Of a stretch of DNA of 55,676 nucleotides, positions 32,701 to 40,142 are shown one piece after another. The notes beneath the pieces were generated by a model, which was not told the DNA's origin, ran no database searches, and saw only the letters and a program-made list of their open reading frames with translations. A program made the position numbers and the translations under genes. This DNA is from Bacteroidota bacterium (GTDB taxonomy: Bacteria; Bacteroidota; Bacteroidia; Chitinophagales; Chitinophagaceae), in the NCBI GenBank assembly GCA_026391455.1, contig JAPLEH010000063.1, positions 1-55,676 of the forward strand. Reading direction: 5' to 3'. The stretch's first letter is position 1, and every line of letters begins with the position of its first letter.

Positions 32701-34070
32701 GTAATTTCGATATCAAATTTTGATACCCGGTACCCCTGATCAACTATCTGCTGCAATTCATTTTGTGGTAATTCAAGTTCATTTGTTCCCTCCCCCTTGC
32801 TTTGAAGCAGGAGCATAACATCAAAGACCGCATTCCTGCTAGTATCCCTGCGAAGGTTTAAATCTTCCACCAACACATTGAATGGATACAACTGATGCGT
32901 ATAGCACATTAAGGTTTGCTCTTTTAAGCGATTATAAAATTCATCAAAGCTTTCTTCAGGATTAATTTCATTTCGCAATGCCAGTGTATTTGCATAAAAA
33001 CCGATCTGGTCTTCCAGTTCAGCAAGACTTCTGGCCGCTACTGCAGTACCGGTGATAATATCTTTCTGAGATGTGTAACGATACATTAATACATTCCAAG
33101 AGGCCAGTAAGCCTATAAACAAACTGCCCCGATGCTCCAGTGTATATCGTTTTAACTTAGTCGTTGTTGCTTTGTCAAGACAGGTAACCAGGCTATGCCC
33201 ATTAAAAGTCTTTGCTTTTGGCCGCTTTTTGCTTGTTGGCAGATCCAGTAATGGCAATTCTCCTGTTAGCATGTCCAGCCAAAATTCCCTGTGAGCTTTA
33301 AATGGCTCTCCGTTCAACTGCGCTAAATGCCATGCCGAATAATCCTTGTACTGGATTCGCAATTGCTTTAGCTCAGGTTCTTTGCCCGCCTTAAATGCTT
33401 CATAATATCTGAATACATCGTTAGATAGTACACCCATTGACCAGCCATCGCTGATGATATGGTGTATATTAAAGTAAAAAACATACTCCTCATCGCCTAT
33501 CCGGAGTAAAGCTGCACGTAACAGCGGCCCTTTCGATAAATCAAATGCCTGGTAAGCATCGGAAGCCATATACGCTTCTGTTTTTTCGTGCTTATTGGCC
33601 TCTTTGCTATAGTCCTGGTAGTCGATAGTAAAGCCAAGGTCACTTCTTTCAAATATCCATTGCCTGATCTCTCCTGACTCGTCTTCCCGGAAAACAGTTC
33701 TTAATATCTCATGACGGTCGATAGTGGCATTTATGGCTCTTTTGAAGCTTTCAATATGAATGTCCCGGCCCAGGTTTATACTGGTCGGTATATTGTACGC
33801 TACTCCCCCACCTTCAAACTGACTCAATATCCATAACCTTCTTTGACCATCTGAGAGGGGATAAGATTTAGCTTTACCCAACACTGGAATAACTTCGAGC
33901 TCGTTTCCATTGTGATGTTTTAAGTATTCTACAATGGATTTTTTTCTGGATTTTATTTCTTCCAGTATTTTCATATCCATCCCACTCTCAGGAAATGTAA
34001 CAGACAAATCCTCTTCTTCTAAAGCAACATAAATATCCCTTTCCGTTAACGATGACAAAAAGTCTTTCAT
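29796..34070 (-). CDS. Single-module NRPS: docking-C-A-T-TE, serine-type A domain, Cys thioesterase
   Basis: About 1,424 residues from the ATG at 34070 (MKDFLSSLTERDIY); the frame extends to 34127 but those residues look non-native. Order: TubC-type N-terminal docking domain (1-55); condensation domain with HHIISDG near 204; adenylation domain with TSGSTGEPKG near 668, FDVSVWELF, NYYGPTEAS and NGKTDKK; carrier with LGGHSLSALQ near 1,061; thioesterase from about 1,130. Aligning the A domain to GrsA gives specificity residues D-V-W-H-V-S-Y-I-D-K, close to the serine code DVWHLSLIDK. The thioesterase elbow reads GGFCTGC, so Cys1226 replaces the usual Ser; an Asp (LILIDPS) and His (IPGTHNS) complete the triad. 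The predicted role is to add serine to an incoming chain and release it. It is cytoplasmic and needs phosphopantetheinylation. Confidence 0.92.
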   Translation of the reverse strand: MKDFLSSLTERDIYVALEEEDLSVTFPESGMDMKILEEIKSRKKSIVEYLKHHNGNELEVIPVLGKAKSYPLSDGQRRLWILSQFEGGGVAYNIPTSINLGRDIHIESFKRAINATIDRHEILRTVFREDESGEIRQWIFERSDLGFTIDYQDYSKEANKHEKTEAYMASDAYQAFDLSKGPLLRAALLRIGDEEYVFYFNIHHIISDGWSMGVLSNDVFRYYEAFKAGKEPELKQLRIQYKDYSAWHLAQLNGEPFKAHREFWLDMLTGELPLLDLPTSKKRPKAKTFNGHSLVTCLDKATTTKLKRYTLEHRGSLFIGLLASWNVLMYRYTSQKDIITGTAVAARSLAELEDQIGFYANTLALRNEINPEESFDEFYNRLKEQTLMCYTHQLYPFNVLVEDLNLRRDTSRNAVFDVMLLLQSKGEGTNELELPQNELQQIVDQGYRVSKFDIEITAQDMGDHLSLNVLFNPDVYEKEMIERLIVHYKQLLTALLHTPKEKISQIEYLSAEEKHKLLMTFNDTTVVYPKDKTIVDMFEEQVAKTPDNIAVVFEHRELTYRELNEQSNQLAHYLRKNYDIQPDDLVGIKQERSEWVILSILGVLKAGGAYVPIDPEYPQERIAYIEADTHCKGCLDEAALNKFKESREHYSKEPVRSGAKSDNLIYVIYTSGSTGEPKGVMLEHNGVVNRMCWMKRDLEVKETDVFLQKTPLTFDVSVWELFLPLICGSKLVFAKPDGHKDPDYLDKIAASQKISIMHFVPSMLSAALDTIKWDRLESLRHVVCSGEALPKRIEESFKERARFSSLHNYYGPTEASIDVTAINLSEYPTEGYEVPIGKPVDNTHIYIVNEKNSLQPVGVLGEILIGGDQVARGYLNKEAMTTEKFIVSPFKDGERIYKTGDLGRWKPDGNIEFIGRSDDQVKIRGHRIEIGEIEHALLSHDEIDQAVVLVKKNKSAENELVAYFTSRVEHNKSDLIAYLKDKLPAYMLPLYFVKLDTLPVTSNGKTDKKSLPDPEGLELSTGVEYVAPSTAVEKKLVEIWQDILGIERVGIEDNFFTLGGHSLSALQMAGQINKRLGAAISPSILFELFTIKDISNKIQQMNAWTSYFEPDYKTTTKPKHIKIAATGGSDNLQKLFFCAPLGGILPSTSIIGIMDMAVYLENEVSFYSIQAPAIKPEINELIESGREVNTENIEFDPKRLGEIADQAVDEILLVDKEGPYSIGGFCTGCVLASEIARKLKSRNKEIKNLILIDPSLWVQQISKDDIILNYKQEEIVWFIAKDLAWSSNLMDMDELTQRLQNHAVDEAGVWDICREYLEQIQLFPFTVKSEELKQAFQNKFYNDLILYSFFANFNYYWLSLSIERTLILSVDDIAAIFEKETLEKNVFNGEVYIELIPGTHNSLFRDEYLTKWAKMIPDFLNKRA

Positions 34071-34113
34071 AAAATACATATTTAATATAATAAGATAGAA
34101 AGCACGAATTAAA

Positions 34114-34668
34114 CTATGCCTGATCACTAATTGTTATTAATCGTTTTTCTTTCAATAGAATCGCTGAATTGGTGAAATAGTATTCAGGAAAAGCAATTTT
34201 CAAAAAAATATCGAACTTAGTTTTTTTTACAAAATCACAAAAACTAAACGCTACCTGGGTTTCAGAACAAGCAGCATCATTTCCAATACTTTTTAAATGA
34301 AGTTCAGATCCATTGGCATTTAGACTGAAACAACGATCATTCACGTTAATTTCAAAAGATGTATGGATCCCATCCTGCAAATATTTGCTGACTGATGCTG
34401 TTGACCAAAGCCCGCTTGCAGAATCTGCTTTTGTGATTTGACCGCTTAAATTTGATTTCCGTAAACTGACAAACGGTGTATAATTCGAAAAACTCTTATT
34501 TCTAACATCTGCAAATACATTCTTCGAACTTTTTATTGATTTTTTATAGAGGTCTGCATAGAGATTGCCTTTGATGACAACATATGTGCATTGACTGTAG
34601 TTAAGGTTCTTAGAATCCGATAGCTGGCTAAAATAAATTTCCTGCTGGTTAACTGTTGATTTAGGCAT
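34114..34668 (-). CDS. Uncharacterised 184-aa protein, first gene of the NRPS operon
   Basis: 184 residues, no signal peptide or membrane segment. I do not recognise it with confidence. Its first 50 residues (VNQQEIYFSQLSDSKNLNYS, then YVVIKGNLYADLYKKSI) resemble the opening of NRPS condensation domains: the Q-x-x-I-Y-F helix, a Y-N/S segment and the G-x-L strand. The rest lacks the HHxxxDG active-site motif and is far shorter than the normal 430 residues. It may be a degenerate condensation-domain N-lobe or an accessory protein of the same fold. It lies 43 bases upstream of the NRPS start and heads the operon. Two perfect palindromes lie just upstream of its ATG. The DNA is AT-rich. Confidence 0.6.
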   Translation of the reverse strand: MPKSTVNQQEIYFSQLSDSKNLNYSQCTYVVIKGNLYADLYKKSIKSSKNVFADVRNKSFSNYTPFVSLRKSNLSGQITKADSASGLWSTASVSKYLQDGIHTSFEINVNDRCFSLNANGSELHLKSIGNDAACSETQVAFSFCDFVKKTKFDIFLKIAFPEYYFTNSAILLKEKRLITISDQA

Positions 34669-34681
34669 TTTCCAAATAAAC

Positions 34682-34718
34682 GATTATTAACAATAATCAA
34701 TTATCAGTATTAATACTG
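34682..34718 (-). promoter_or_regulatory. Two perfect palindromes upstream of NRPS operon
   Basis: GATTATT-aac-AATAATC (34682-34698; 7-bp arms, 3-base spacer) and CAGTATTAATACTG (34705-34718; 14-bp perfect palindrome) lie 14 and 37 bases upstream of the ATG at 34668. They fit dimeric repressor or activator sites, or an AT-rich hairpin in the leader. In AT-rich DNA short palindromes also arise by chance, so this is a candidate only. Confidence 0.4.
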
Positions 34719-36109
34719 TTAAGATTTTACGATTTTTTATAATACAGGAATATATCTGCCTCCGGTTATTACAGGTTACTGTTGGCTATAACTTTCCCCG
34801 GTGCAGATACTTAAAAGGTGTTACTGATAACGTCGTTTATGGAGCCATATGATTTACTTCACTTGCAGGAAGTAAATAGAATTGAATCAATATCTGTTTC
34901 TGCCAGAGTTCTTCGTCATGCAGCTCAAAATCAAATCCCCCAGCAAAAGTCTCTGACAGAATCTTATACAAAATTGACTGTTGTCAATCTTCAAACAAAT
35001 TTCCTGTAATTAAACGCATCATACACATGCATTAGCTTACTAGAGAAAATTTTATTACAATTATACATTTAATAAAACTTTGAAAAGTCAAAGTTTACAT
35101 GAAATAATCGTGAATTTTAAGATTTGCCAGCCGTCAATTAATATATTATAGTTAAAGATAAATTTAAGGATTTTCAAATAAAGGGAACAAAAAAATAAAT
35201 AAAAATTATCAGCACTAATACAAACGTACGCCTGTTTATTTTTAAATCCGATTTATTTATTAATGTAATTCTTCCTGGATTATCTTGGCAAAAACAATAC
35301 CATTTTGGATATTTCATGAGAGTTATTGTCAACTTCTCTTTTCAAGCGCTGACATGAATCGCTTACAGCAGAATTGAATAATAAAAATTACATATACTTC
35401 ACAATGCGTTTTTATACAATTTCCTGTAAATACAAATCATCCATGATACAAACTTCACCGAAGTAAGCCTTTCAATTGGATATTGTTATTCCTGAGCTTA
35501 GTTCCACGAAATAAACAAGTTATCCAATCGCTTCCTTTTTTAAATAGCCTGTTGAATTTTAGTAAGTTAGTACTGCTATTAAAAGTAAACATACCATTCG
35601 ACATGCCAGGCTTCAGGATACAGTAATAATGAATTACTCTTAATTGTTTGGGTATTACTTCTTATAAAAAGATACTTAAAGCAGATTTGCAGATTTTAAA
35701 AAAATATTGTTTTAATAATACACGGGAAAAACAACAACTGATTGTAAAATCGTATCGTTCTATCTAAGACAATCAGATCGCAGATTAATGGATATTTTTT
35801 ATCGGTGCTGCTTTCACAAGGATCGCTTACTAATTTGGCTGTAGCAGCTCTATGTTTAACCACCTTCACATGAGCCGGCCGTGTTACTGTTAATTTCATA
35901 ACATACGTTCGTCTTTATCTTAATTGATTAAAAGAACAACTTATCAACTATTCAAATCAAAATGACATTTGAAATAACTACTATTTCAAAATTTCTAAAC
36001 TAAAGAATCTGTATTCAGGGTATCATAAAATTTCGAATAGTTAGACTTTCTAAAATTTAAATGCAATTCTGCATAAAAACCGCATTTATGATCTCCCATA
36101 ATTGTAAAG
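34719..36109. other. Long AT-rich gene-poor region
   Basis: About 1.4 kb with no convincing gene. It probably contains the promoter of the leftward NRPS operon. Candidate short frames at 34818-35009 (plus), 34837-34983 (minus) and 35696-35899 (minus) lack recognisable domains; only the last has a plausible start context and is listed separately. The stretch may be decayed DNA or hold regulatory RNAs that I cannot identify by eye. Confidence 0.5.
35696..35899 (-). CDS. Possible small protein (67 aa), unsupported by family
   Basis: An ATG-started frame encodes a 67-residue peptide with a basic N-terminal half (MKLTVTRPAHVKVVKHRAA) and three Cys (SDPCESS, LICDL, FFPCII). It has no signal peptide and no recognised domain. 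It stands alone in an AT-rich region about 1 kb upstream of the NRPS operon on the same strand. It could be a small peptide, even a peptide precursor, or a chance frame. I give it low weight. Confidence 0.25.
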   Translation of the reverse strand: MKLTVTRPAHVKVVKHRAATAKLVSDPCESSTDKKYPLICDLIVLDRTIRFYNQLLFFPCIIKTIFF

Positions 36110-36254
36110 GTCGGAAAGACAGGATTCGAATGCTGGCGCTTACGGCCAGCATGCTGACTGGTAAAGTCTCGTCAGTACCTGCGACCTGCTAAATCCGAAA
36201 GATCGGGATGCCCTACCGAACGGAATGACTCTCACAAAAAATGTCAATATCTCT
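36110..36254 (-). repeat. tRNA-Pro-like direct repeat, left copy (145 bp)
   Basis: Read on the minus strand, it contains tRNA-Pro-like elements in order: a D-arm-like GTTCGGTAGGGC, an anticodon-region stretch, GGTCGCAG and a T-arm-like ATTCGAATCCTGTC ending in TTCCGAC. The 5' acceptor half does not pair with the 3' end. Compared with the right copy it carries about 45 extra bases (about 36136-36180), which can themselves form hairpins (TGCTGGC/GCCAGCA at 36131-36151). It is therefore a degenerate tRNA-derived element and not a working tRNA gene. Confidence 0.6.
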
Positions 36255-36266
36255 TTCCTGCTAATG

Positions 36267-36294
36267 AAAAAGCCAGCACATTTATGTGCTGGCT
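36267..36294 (-). terminator. Hairpin terminator between the tRNA-like repeats
   Basis: A perfect 10-bp stem (36271-36280 with 36285-36294, AGCCAGCACA/TGTGCTGGCT) with a 4-base loop is followed on the minus strand by a T run (complement of 36267-36270). It lies directly downstream, in minus-strand sense, of the right tRNA-like copy. It could end a short structured RNA or a readthrough transcript from the sulfotransferase gene. Confidence 0.8.
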
Positions 36295-36768
36295 CATGTC
36301 GGGAAGACAGGATTCGAATGCTGCGACCCTCCCGATCCGAAAGACCGGGAGGCCCTACCGAACGGAACGACTGTTTCAAAAAATATCAATATCTCTGGAC
36401 CGGCTGCAATTATTACTGCGCCTGCCAGCAACGAACCCTATCCAAAAAGAATTTATGTGAATACCCAGAAGCAGATTCTGATACTACAACTGGATGAAGT
36501 GCTTTACCTGGAAGCAGACGGCTCCTATACTAATTTCCATATGATGGATGGGAAAGTGATTGTAAGTAGTAAAAACCTCAAAAAATACTCTGAACAGGTG
36601 GAGTTAAATCCTGATTTTGTGAAAATTCACCACAGCTATGTCATTAATCAGAGTCATTTACTGGCTATTACTAAAAGAAAAATGGAGATGACATTTCAGT
36701 TCAGGAACAATATAGAAATAAAAGTAGCGACCTTCAGAAGAGCAGAATGGATGAATAAATTCCTTTGA
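36286..36768 (+). pseudogene. LytTR DNA-binding domain fragment (response regulator remnant)
   Basis: Residues about 53-160 of this frame are a clear LytTR domain (KRIYVNTQKQILILQLDEV, YLEADGSYTNFHM, FVKIHHSYVINQSHL). Such domains normally follow a receiver domain of about 120 residues, which is absent. The first 37 or so residues are a translation of the tRNA-like repeat and are not believable protein. No ATG, GTG or TTG start lies between the repeat and the LytTR domain. The gene therefore looks truncated at the repeat boundary near 36397. If expressed from 36286 it would still give a DNA-binding protein without a phosphorylation switch. Confidence 0.65.
36298..36396 (-). repeat. tRNA-Pro-like direct repeat, right copy (99 bp)
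   Basis: It shares with the left copy the segments GTCGG(G/A)AAGACAGGATTCG, the CCGAAAGA anticodon-region core, GCCCTACCGAACGGAA and the boundary CAATATCTCT at the right end. On the minus strand it resembles tRNA-Pro from the D arm to the T arm, but it has a 7-bp anticodon-region stem with an 11-base loop and no 5' acceptor. It ends exactly where LytTR coding sequence begins to make sense, and a terminator follows on the other side. Confidence 0.6.
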
Positions 36769-37000
36769 TAAAACATCAGAAAAATTTACTGGATATGGAT
36801 GTTTTCAACCGTATTGCAACAATTGACAAGATGCTCAATACTTTTAAACCAGCACATTAAAAAAATGCCCGGGCCTTGTTTTATAAGGAAAAAAATAGTT
36901 CGGCAATACAATCACTGTTACAACAAAAGAGTTCGCGTTAACTGTACTCATTCATTTTCTGATCCGGAATGAGATTTGATCTGTCTTATTGAATCTGCTT

Positions 37001-38005
37001 TCACCTCACAAACAGTGATGAATAGTCAGGTTCTGGCGATTCATCATAAAAACTGATCCCAAAACGGTTTATTGTTTTGATGATGGTTTTAACCTGATCT
37101 TTACGCAGGTAATGCTTCCAGGAACCGAGCTGATTTCCGGAAAGTATGTTTTCCCTTGAACTCTGGACGGTGGTCATGCTGGGTGTACTGATCTCAGACA
37201 AAATACTTTCGGGCATTTCTACACCTAGTCTGTTGAACACACGTATCAGTTCATGCTCCGGGTCTGTCAGTAATTTTTCATATGCCACTGTAATCCACCT
37301 ACTATCATTTGCCGGATGGCGTAACGGAACAATATTATGTATCGCCCATTCAGCCGCCATTCTTTCTTCCGGAGTTCGTATATCACTTATAATATCCGAA
37401 AACTCTTCAAACAGATCATTGTGCCTTGCATAAGTAACAGGGAAATAAGCACGCACATCTTTCTGAATGTAATCCCAGTGCTTATATTTCAACTGTGATG
37501 CAATCACAGCGCAGGGATGCCTTATAAGGTAAACAGGGTTTATTTGAAACTTTGAGGTGATCCATGGCAAAAGCATGTTACTGTTCACATCCTTGTAGAT
37601 GACATATTTTGTATCAGCTATATTCTTCAGTGTTTTATTGTGAAAATAAATACGCAAAGAGGATAGTGAATGAACCTGCATATTAAACAGCTTGCCAAAG
37701 AATTCTTCTGCTTCCGGCCACTCGGTATTTTCAGGAATATACTGATTGAAGGTAAAATCTACCTTTTTCAATTCCTTATAACCAGGAATAAGGAACATCG
37801 GTTCGGATACCAAAAGGCTTTGAGGAAGTTTATTGAAAATTTCTCCGAGCCAGGTGGATCCTCCCCGGGGTTCTGCAAACACAGTGATGGGCATGAATCC
37901 ACTTCCGGCACCCTTTGCCCGGTTTCTTTTTGCGAAGGGTTTCAGGTACCGGTAATGCTCATAAACCTTGCGCAAGACAAATAAATTTTTGCTGATTTTA
38001 TTCAT
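37001..38005 (-). CDS. PAPS-dependent sulfotransferase family protein
   Basis: 334 residues, cytoplasmic. The 5'-phosphosulfate-binding loop is EPRGGSTWLGEIF near residues 45-57. The 3'-phosphate-binding segment is VYLIRHPCAVIASQL near 178-192. Both are hallmarks of the sulfotransferase fold that uses PAPS as donor. Acceptor specificity cannot be read from sequence: carbohydrate, lipid or peptide hydroxyl are all possible. The gene is divergent from the GT-like gene at 38196, with a shared control region of about 190 bases, so the two may be co-regulated tailoring enzymes. No PAPS-synthesis genes are in the window. Confidence 0.82.
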   Translation of the reverse strand: MNKISKNLFVLRKVYEHYRYLKPFAKRNRAKGAGSGFMPITVFAEPRGGSTWLGEIFNKLPQSLLVSEPMFLIPGYKELKKVDFTFNQYIPENTEWPEAEEFFGKLFNMQVHSLSSLRIYFHNKTLKNIADTKYVIYKDVNSNMLLPWITSKFQINPVYLIRHPCAVIASQLKYKHWDYIQKDVRAYFPVTYARHNDLFEEFSDIISDIRTPEERMAAEWAIHNIVPLRHPANDSRWITVAYEKLLTDPEHELIRVFNRLGVEMPESILSEISTPSMTTVQSSRENILSGNQLGSWKHYLRKDQVKTIIKTINRFGISFYDESPEPDYSSLFVR

Positions 38006-38195
38006 CAGTACTATACTTTTTTAATACAGAAAGATACGGGAATTACCGGAAATGTCGAAATTTCAGAGCAGTGAAAATCAATTATTTAAACAATATTTTT
38101 TAGGGAAAAAATAGGGATTGGCGGGTTTAATTTTTTATTTTTACCATGTATTCATCAGATATGGCCTGTGGCTGAAAACCGAAAAACTCCGGAGA

Positions 38196-39095
38196 ATGAA
38201 AATTGTACAAAGTTGCTGGACCAAACCCTTTCTGAAGTCGCCGAATTCCCTGAAAGATTCAAGGCTGAACGGAGGGTGGCCCGCAAGGAAGTACAATTAC
38301 TTCAGTTGGGCCTTGAGTTGTCTTCAGCTCTCCTCTTTCTATGATACAATTGAACTTGTTACAGATGATGCAGGTAAATTCCTGTTGATTGACCAGATCC
38401 GATTACCCTATACCCGGGTATCACTCGAATTAAATAACCTCAGTGATTACAATACAGGGTTCTGGGCACTCGGGAAAATAAAAGCGTACAGCCTACAGGA
38501 GCAACCATTTCTCCATATCGATAACGATATTTTTATTTCATCCCCTTTCGACGAAAGGATAAAAGGTGCAGCGCTTATTGCACAAAATTCTGAATCCTCG
38601 ATAACGGAATATGCACAGTTGTTTAATGAAATTGCGGATCAGCTTGATTATCTGCCGAGCTACCTCGCGGGTTTGAAAGGCCGGCAGCATATTGTATGCA
38701 GCAATGCCGGGATCATGGGCGGAAATGACATACCTTTTTTCAAACTGTATACCAGAGAGGCATTCGCCTTTATTGATAGGAATATCCGATTCTTCGAAGA
38801 AAATATGTCACGACTCAACACTGCCTATATTAATGTTATAGCAGAACAGGTTATTTATTATCAATTGAGCCGGATGGAGAATAAAGAAATCACATATTTT
38901 TTCCCGGATATCCCTGACGTACCTCCGGGCATCGGACATTTTCACAACGCAGGGAAACTCGGAGGTTTTACTCATTGTCTGGGCTTTTTCAAACAGAACA
39001 GGTTAGTCTGCTATGAACTGGAAGAAACACTGAAAAATCAATACCCGGAATATTATTACAGAATTCTTGAACTTCTGGAAAATTCGGCTATTTAA
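38196..39095 (+). CDS. Glycosyltransferase-like protein (DUF6734-like)
   Basis: About 299 residues from the ATG at 38196 (MKIVQSCWTKPFLK). The frame runs upstream to a TTG at 38118, but the extra residues look non-native. It opens like a family of Bacteroidota proteins that I recall as DUF6734, with NGGWPARKYNYFSWALSCLQ. A FLHIDNDIFI segment carries a DxD-type acidic motif, as in GT-A glycosyltransferases, so sugar transfer is plausible but unproven. It begins a plus-strand run with the LanC-like gene 12 bases downstream, then a type II thioesterase and a PPTase. The family name is from memory and moderately certain. Confidence 0.65.
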   Translation: MKIVQSCWTKPFLKSPNSLKDSRLNGGWPARKYNYFSWALSCLQLSSFYDTIELVTDDAGKFLLIDQIRLPYTRVSLELNNLSDYNTGFWALGKIKAYSLQEQPFLHIDNDIFISSPFDERIKGAALIAQNSESSITEYAQLFNEIADQLDYLPSYLAGLKGRQHIVCSNAGIMGGNDIPFFKLYTREAFAFIDRNIRFFEENMSRLNTAYINVIAEQVIYYQLSRMENKEITYFFPDIPDVPPGIGHFHNAGKLGGFTHCLGFFKQNRLVCYELEETLKNQYPEYYYRILELLENSAI

Positions 39096-39107
39096 ACAGA
39101 TTCTGTC

Positions 39108-40079
39108 ATGAAAAAAATCAAAGACCGGTTTACAGTAATCCTTTGGGATGTATATCATAAATCAGAAAGGCTGAATTCAGCCAGCACTTCCACTCAGAAT
39201 GGTAGCAAGTGCAGCCTTTTTTCCAGATTGGAAGCATCCATTCTTTTTACAAACGAGTTATACAGTTATACAAAAGACGAGCAATTACTTAATTCCATTC
39301 ATGAAAAAACACAGTTGCTCAATTCACAGTTTGCCGGGATACGTACAAATAACTACTCCCTTTTTTCAGGAAAACTCGGAGCAGGTTATGTGAATATGGA
39401 GGTTTTCATAACAACGGGGGATCGGCAATATCTCCTCCATGCTATAAAATATGCCACTGAATACTGTGAAAGTGATGCATACCGTTATGACATTATTATA
39501 AAAAGCGGTTTAGGCGACGGGCTGGCGGGGATACTTTTTTTCTTTCATAAACTTTTTCTTTGCAGCAGGGAAGAGTGGATCGGTCAAAAAGCAGAAGAAA
39601 TGATTTACAAAATTGTAAACAATGCATATTCCGGTACTGCCGGCTTTTTCTGGGGTGGTGTTACAAATGAGAAAGGTAAAAATTGCGGGTATATACAAGG
39701 TACTTCCGGGGTGGCACTCACTCTTTACAAAATTGCGCGGGTGCATAAAATCCCGGTATTACAAGCTTTTTCAGAGGAAGCTTTCCTCTATGAAAAGAAC
39801 AACATTATTGCAGCAAAACAGAAAGAAGAGAATGATCTGCTCATGACTGATATATCACTCGGTACAGGAACCATAGGCACATTGCTGGCTGACCTTCTGA
39901 TAGGGGAACATGGATTTTTGCAAAAACCATCCTCGCTGGAAAGGGTGGCAGGTTACCTGAACATCATCACAGAAAAGATGCGCGAAGAACGGCAATTTAA
40001 TCTGCTGACAGGTATAGCTGGCATAGGTGTATTATTTACCGAAGCATACAAATTGTCCTATGGAGAAATTTACCTGTAA
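39108..40079 (+). CDS. LanC-like protein, first part (broken by in-frame TAA)
   Basis: 323 residues up to the TAA at 40077-40079. Its repeat pattern is that of the LanC alpha/alpha barrel, with successive Gly-rich turns: SLFSGKLGAGY, GLGDGLAGILFFF, GYIQGTSGVALTL, SLGTGTIGTLLADLL, NLLTGIAGIGVLF. In active LanC cyclases the fourth and fifth turns carry the zinc ligands (W-C-x-G and C-H-G). Here they read LGTG and LLTG, so all three ligands are missing and thioether cyclase activity is unlikely. The frame continues after the TAA with the next barrel repeat, so 39108-41003 was probably one gene of about 631 codons. No precursor peptide or dehydratase gene is nearby. Confidence 0.75.
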   Translation: MKKIKDRFTVILWDVYHKSERLNSASTSTQNGSKCSLFSRLEASILFTNELYSYTKDEQLLNSIHEKTQLLNSQFAGIRTNNYSLFSGKLGAGYVNMEVFITTGDRQYLLHAIKYATEYCESDAYRYDIIIKSGLGDGLAGILFFFHKLFLCSREEWIGQKAEEMIYKIVNNAYSGTAGFFWGGVTNEKGKNCGYIQGTSGVALTLYKIARVHKIPVLQAFSEEAFLYEKNNIIAAKQKEENDLLMTDISLGTGTIGTLLADLLIGEHGFLQKPSSLERVAGYLNIITEKMREERQFNLLTGIAGIGVLFTEAYKLSYGEIYL

Positions 40080-40142
40080 TATGCGGTAAGCATTGCGGAA
40101 ACTCTTACTGCCGCCATCGGCACATCAGCGGATCAATCGTTA

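Noticed and set aside
34837-34983. Stop-bounded minus-strand frame of 48 residues with protein-like composition (FAGGFDFELHDEELWQKQ)
   Set aside because: No ATG near its beginning, no family match and no neighbours that explain it; in a 1.4-kb AT-rich gap such a frame can arise by chance. A homology search would decide.
36110-36396. Functional tRNA-Pro genes
   Set aside because: T-arm and D-arm-like segments are present, but the 5' acceptor strand does not pair with the 3' end and the anticodon-region loop has 11 bases, so these are degenerate copies.
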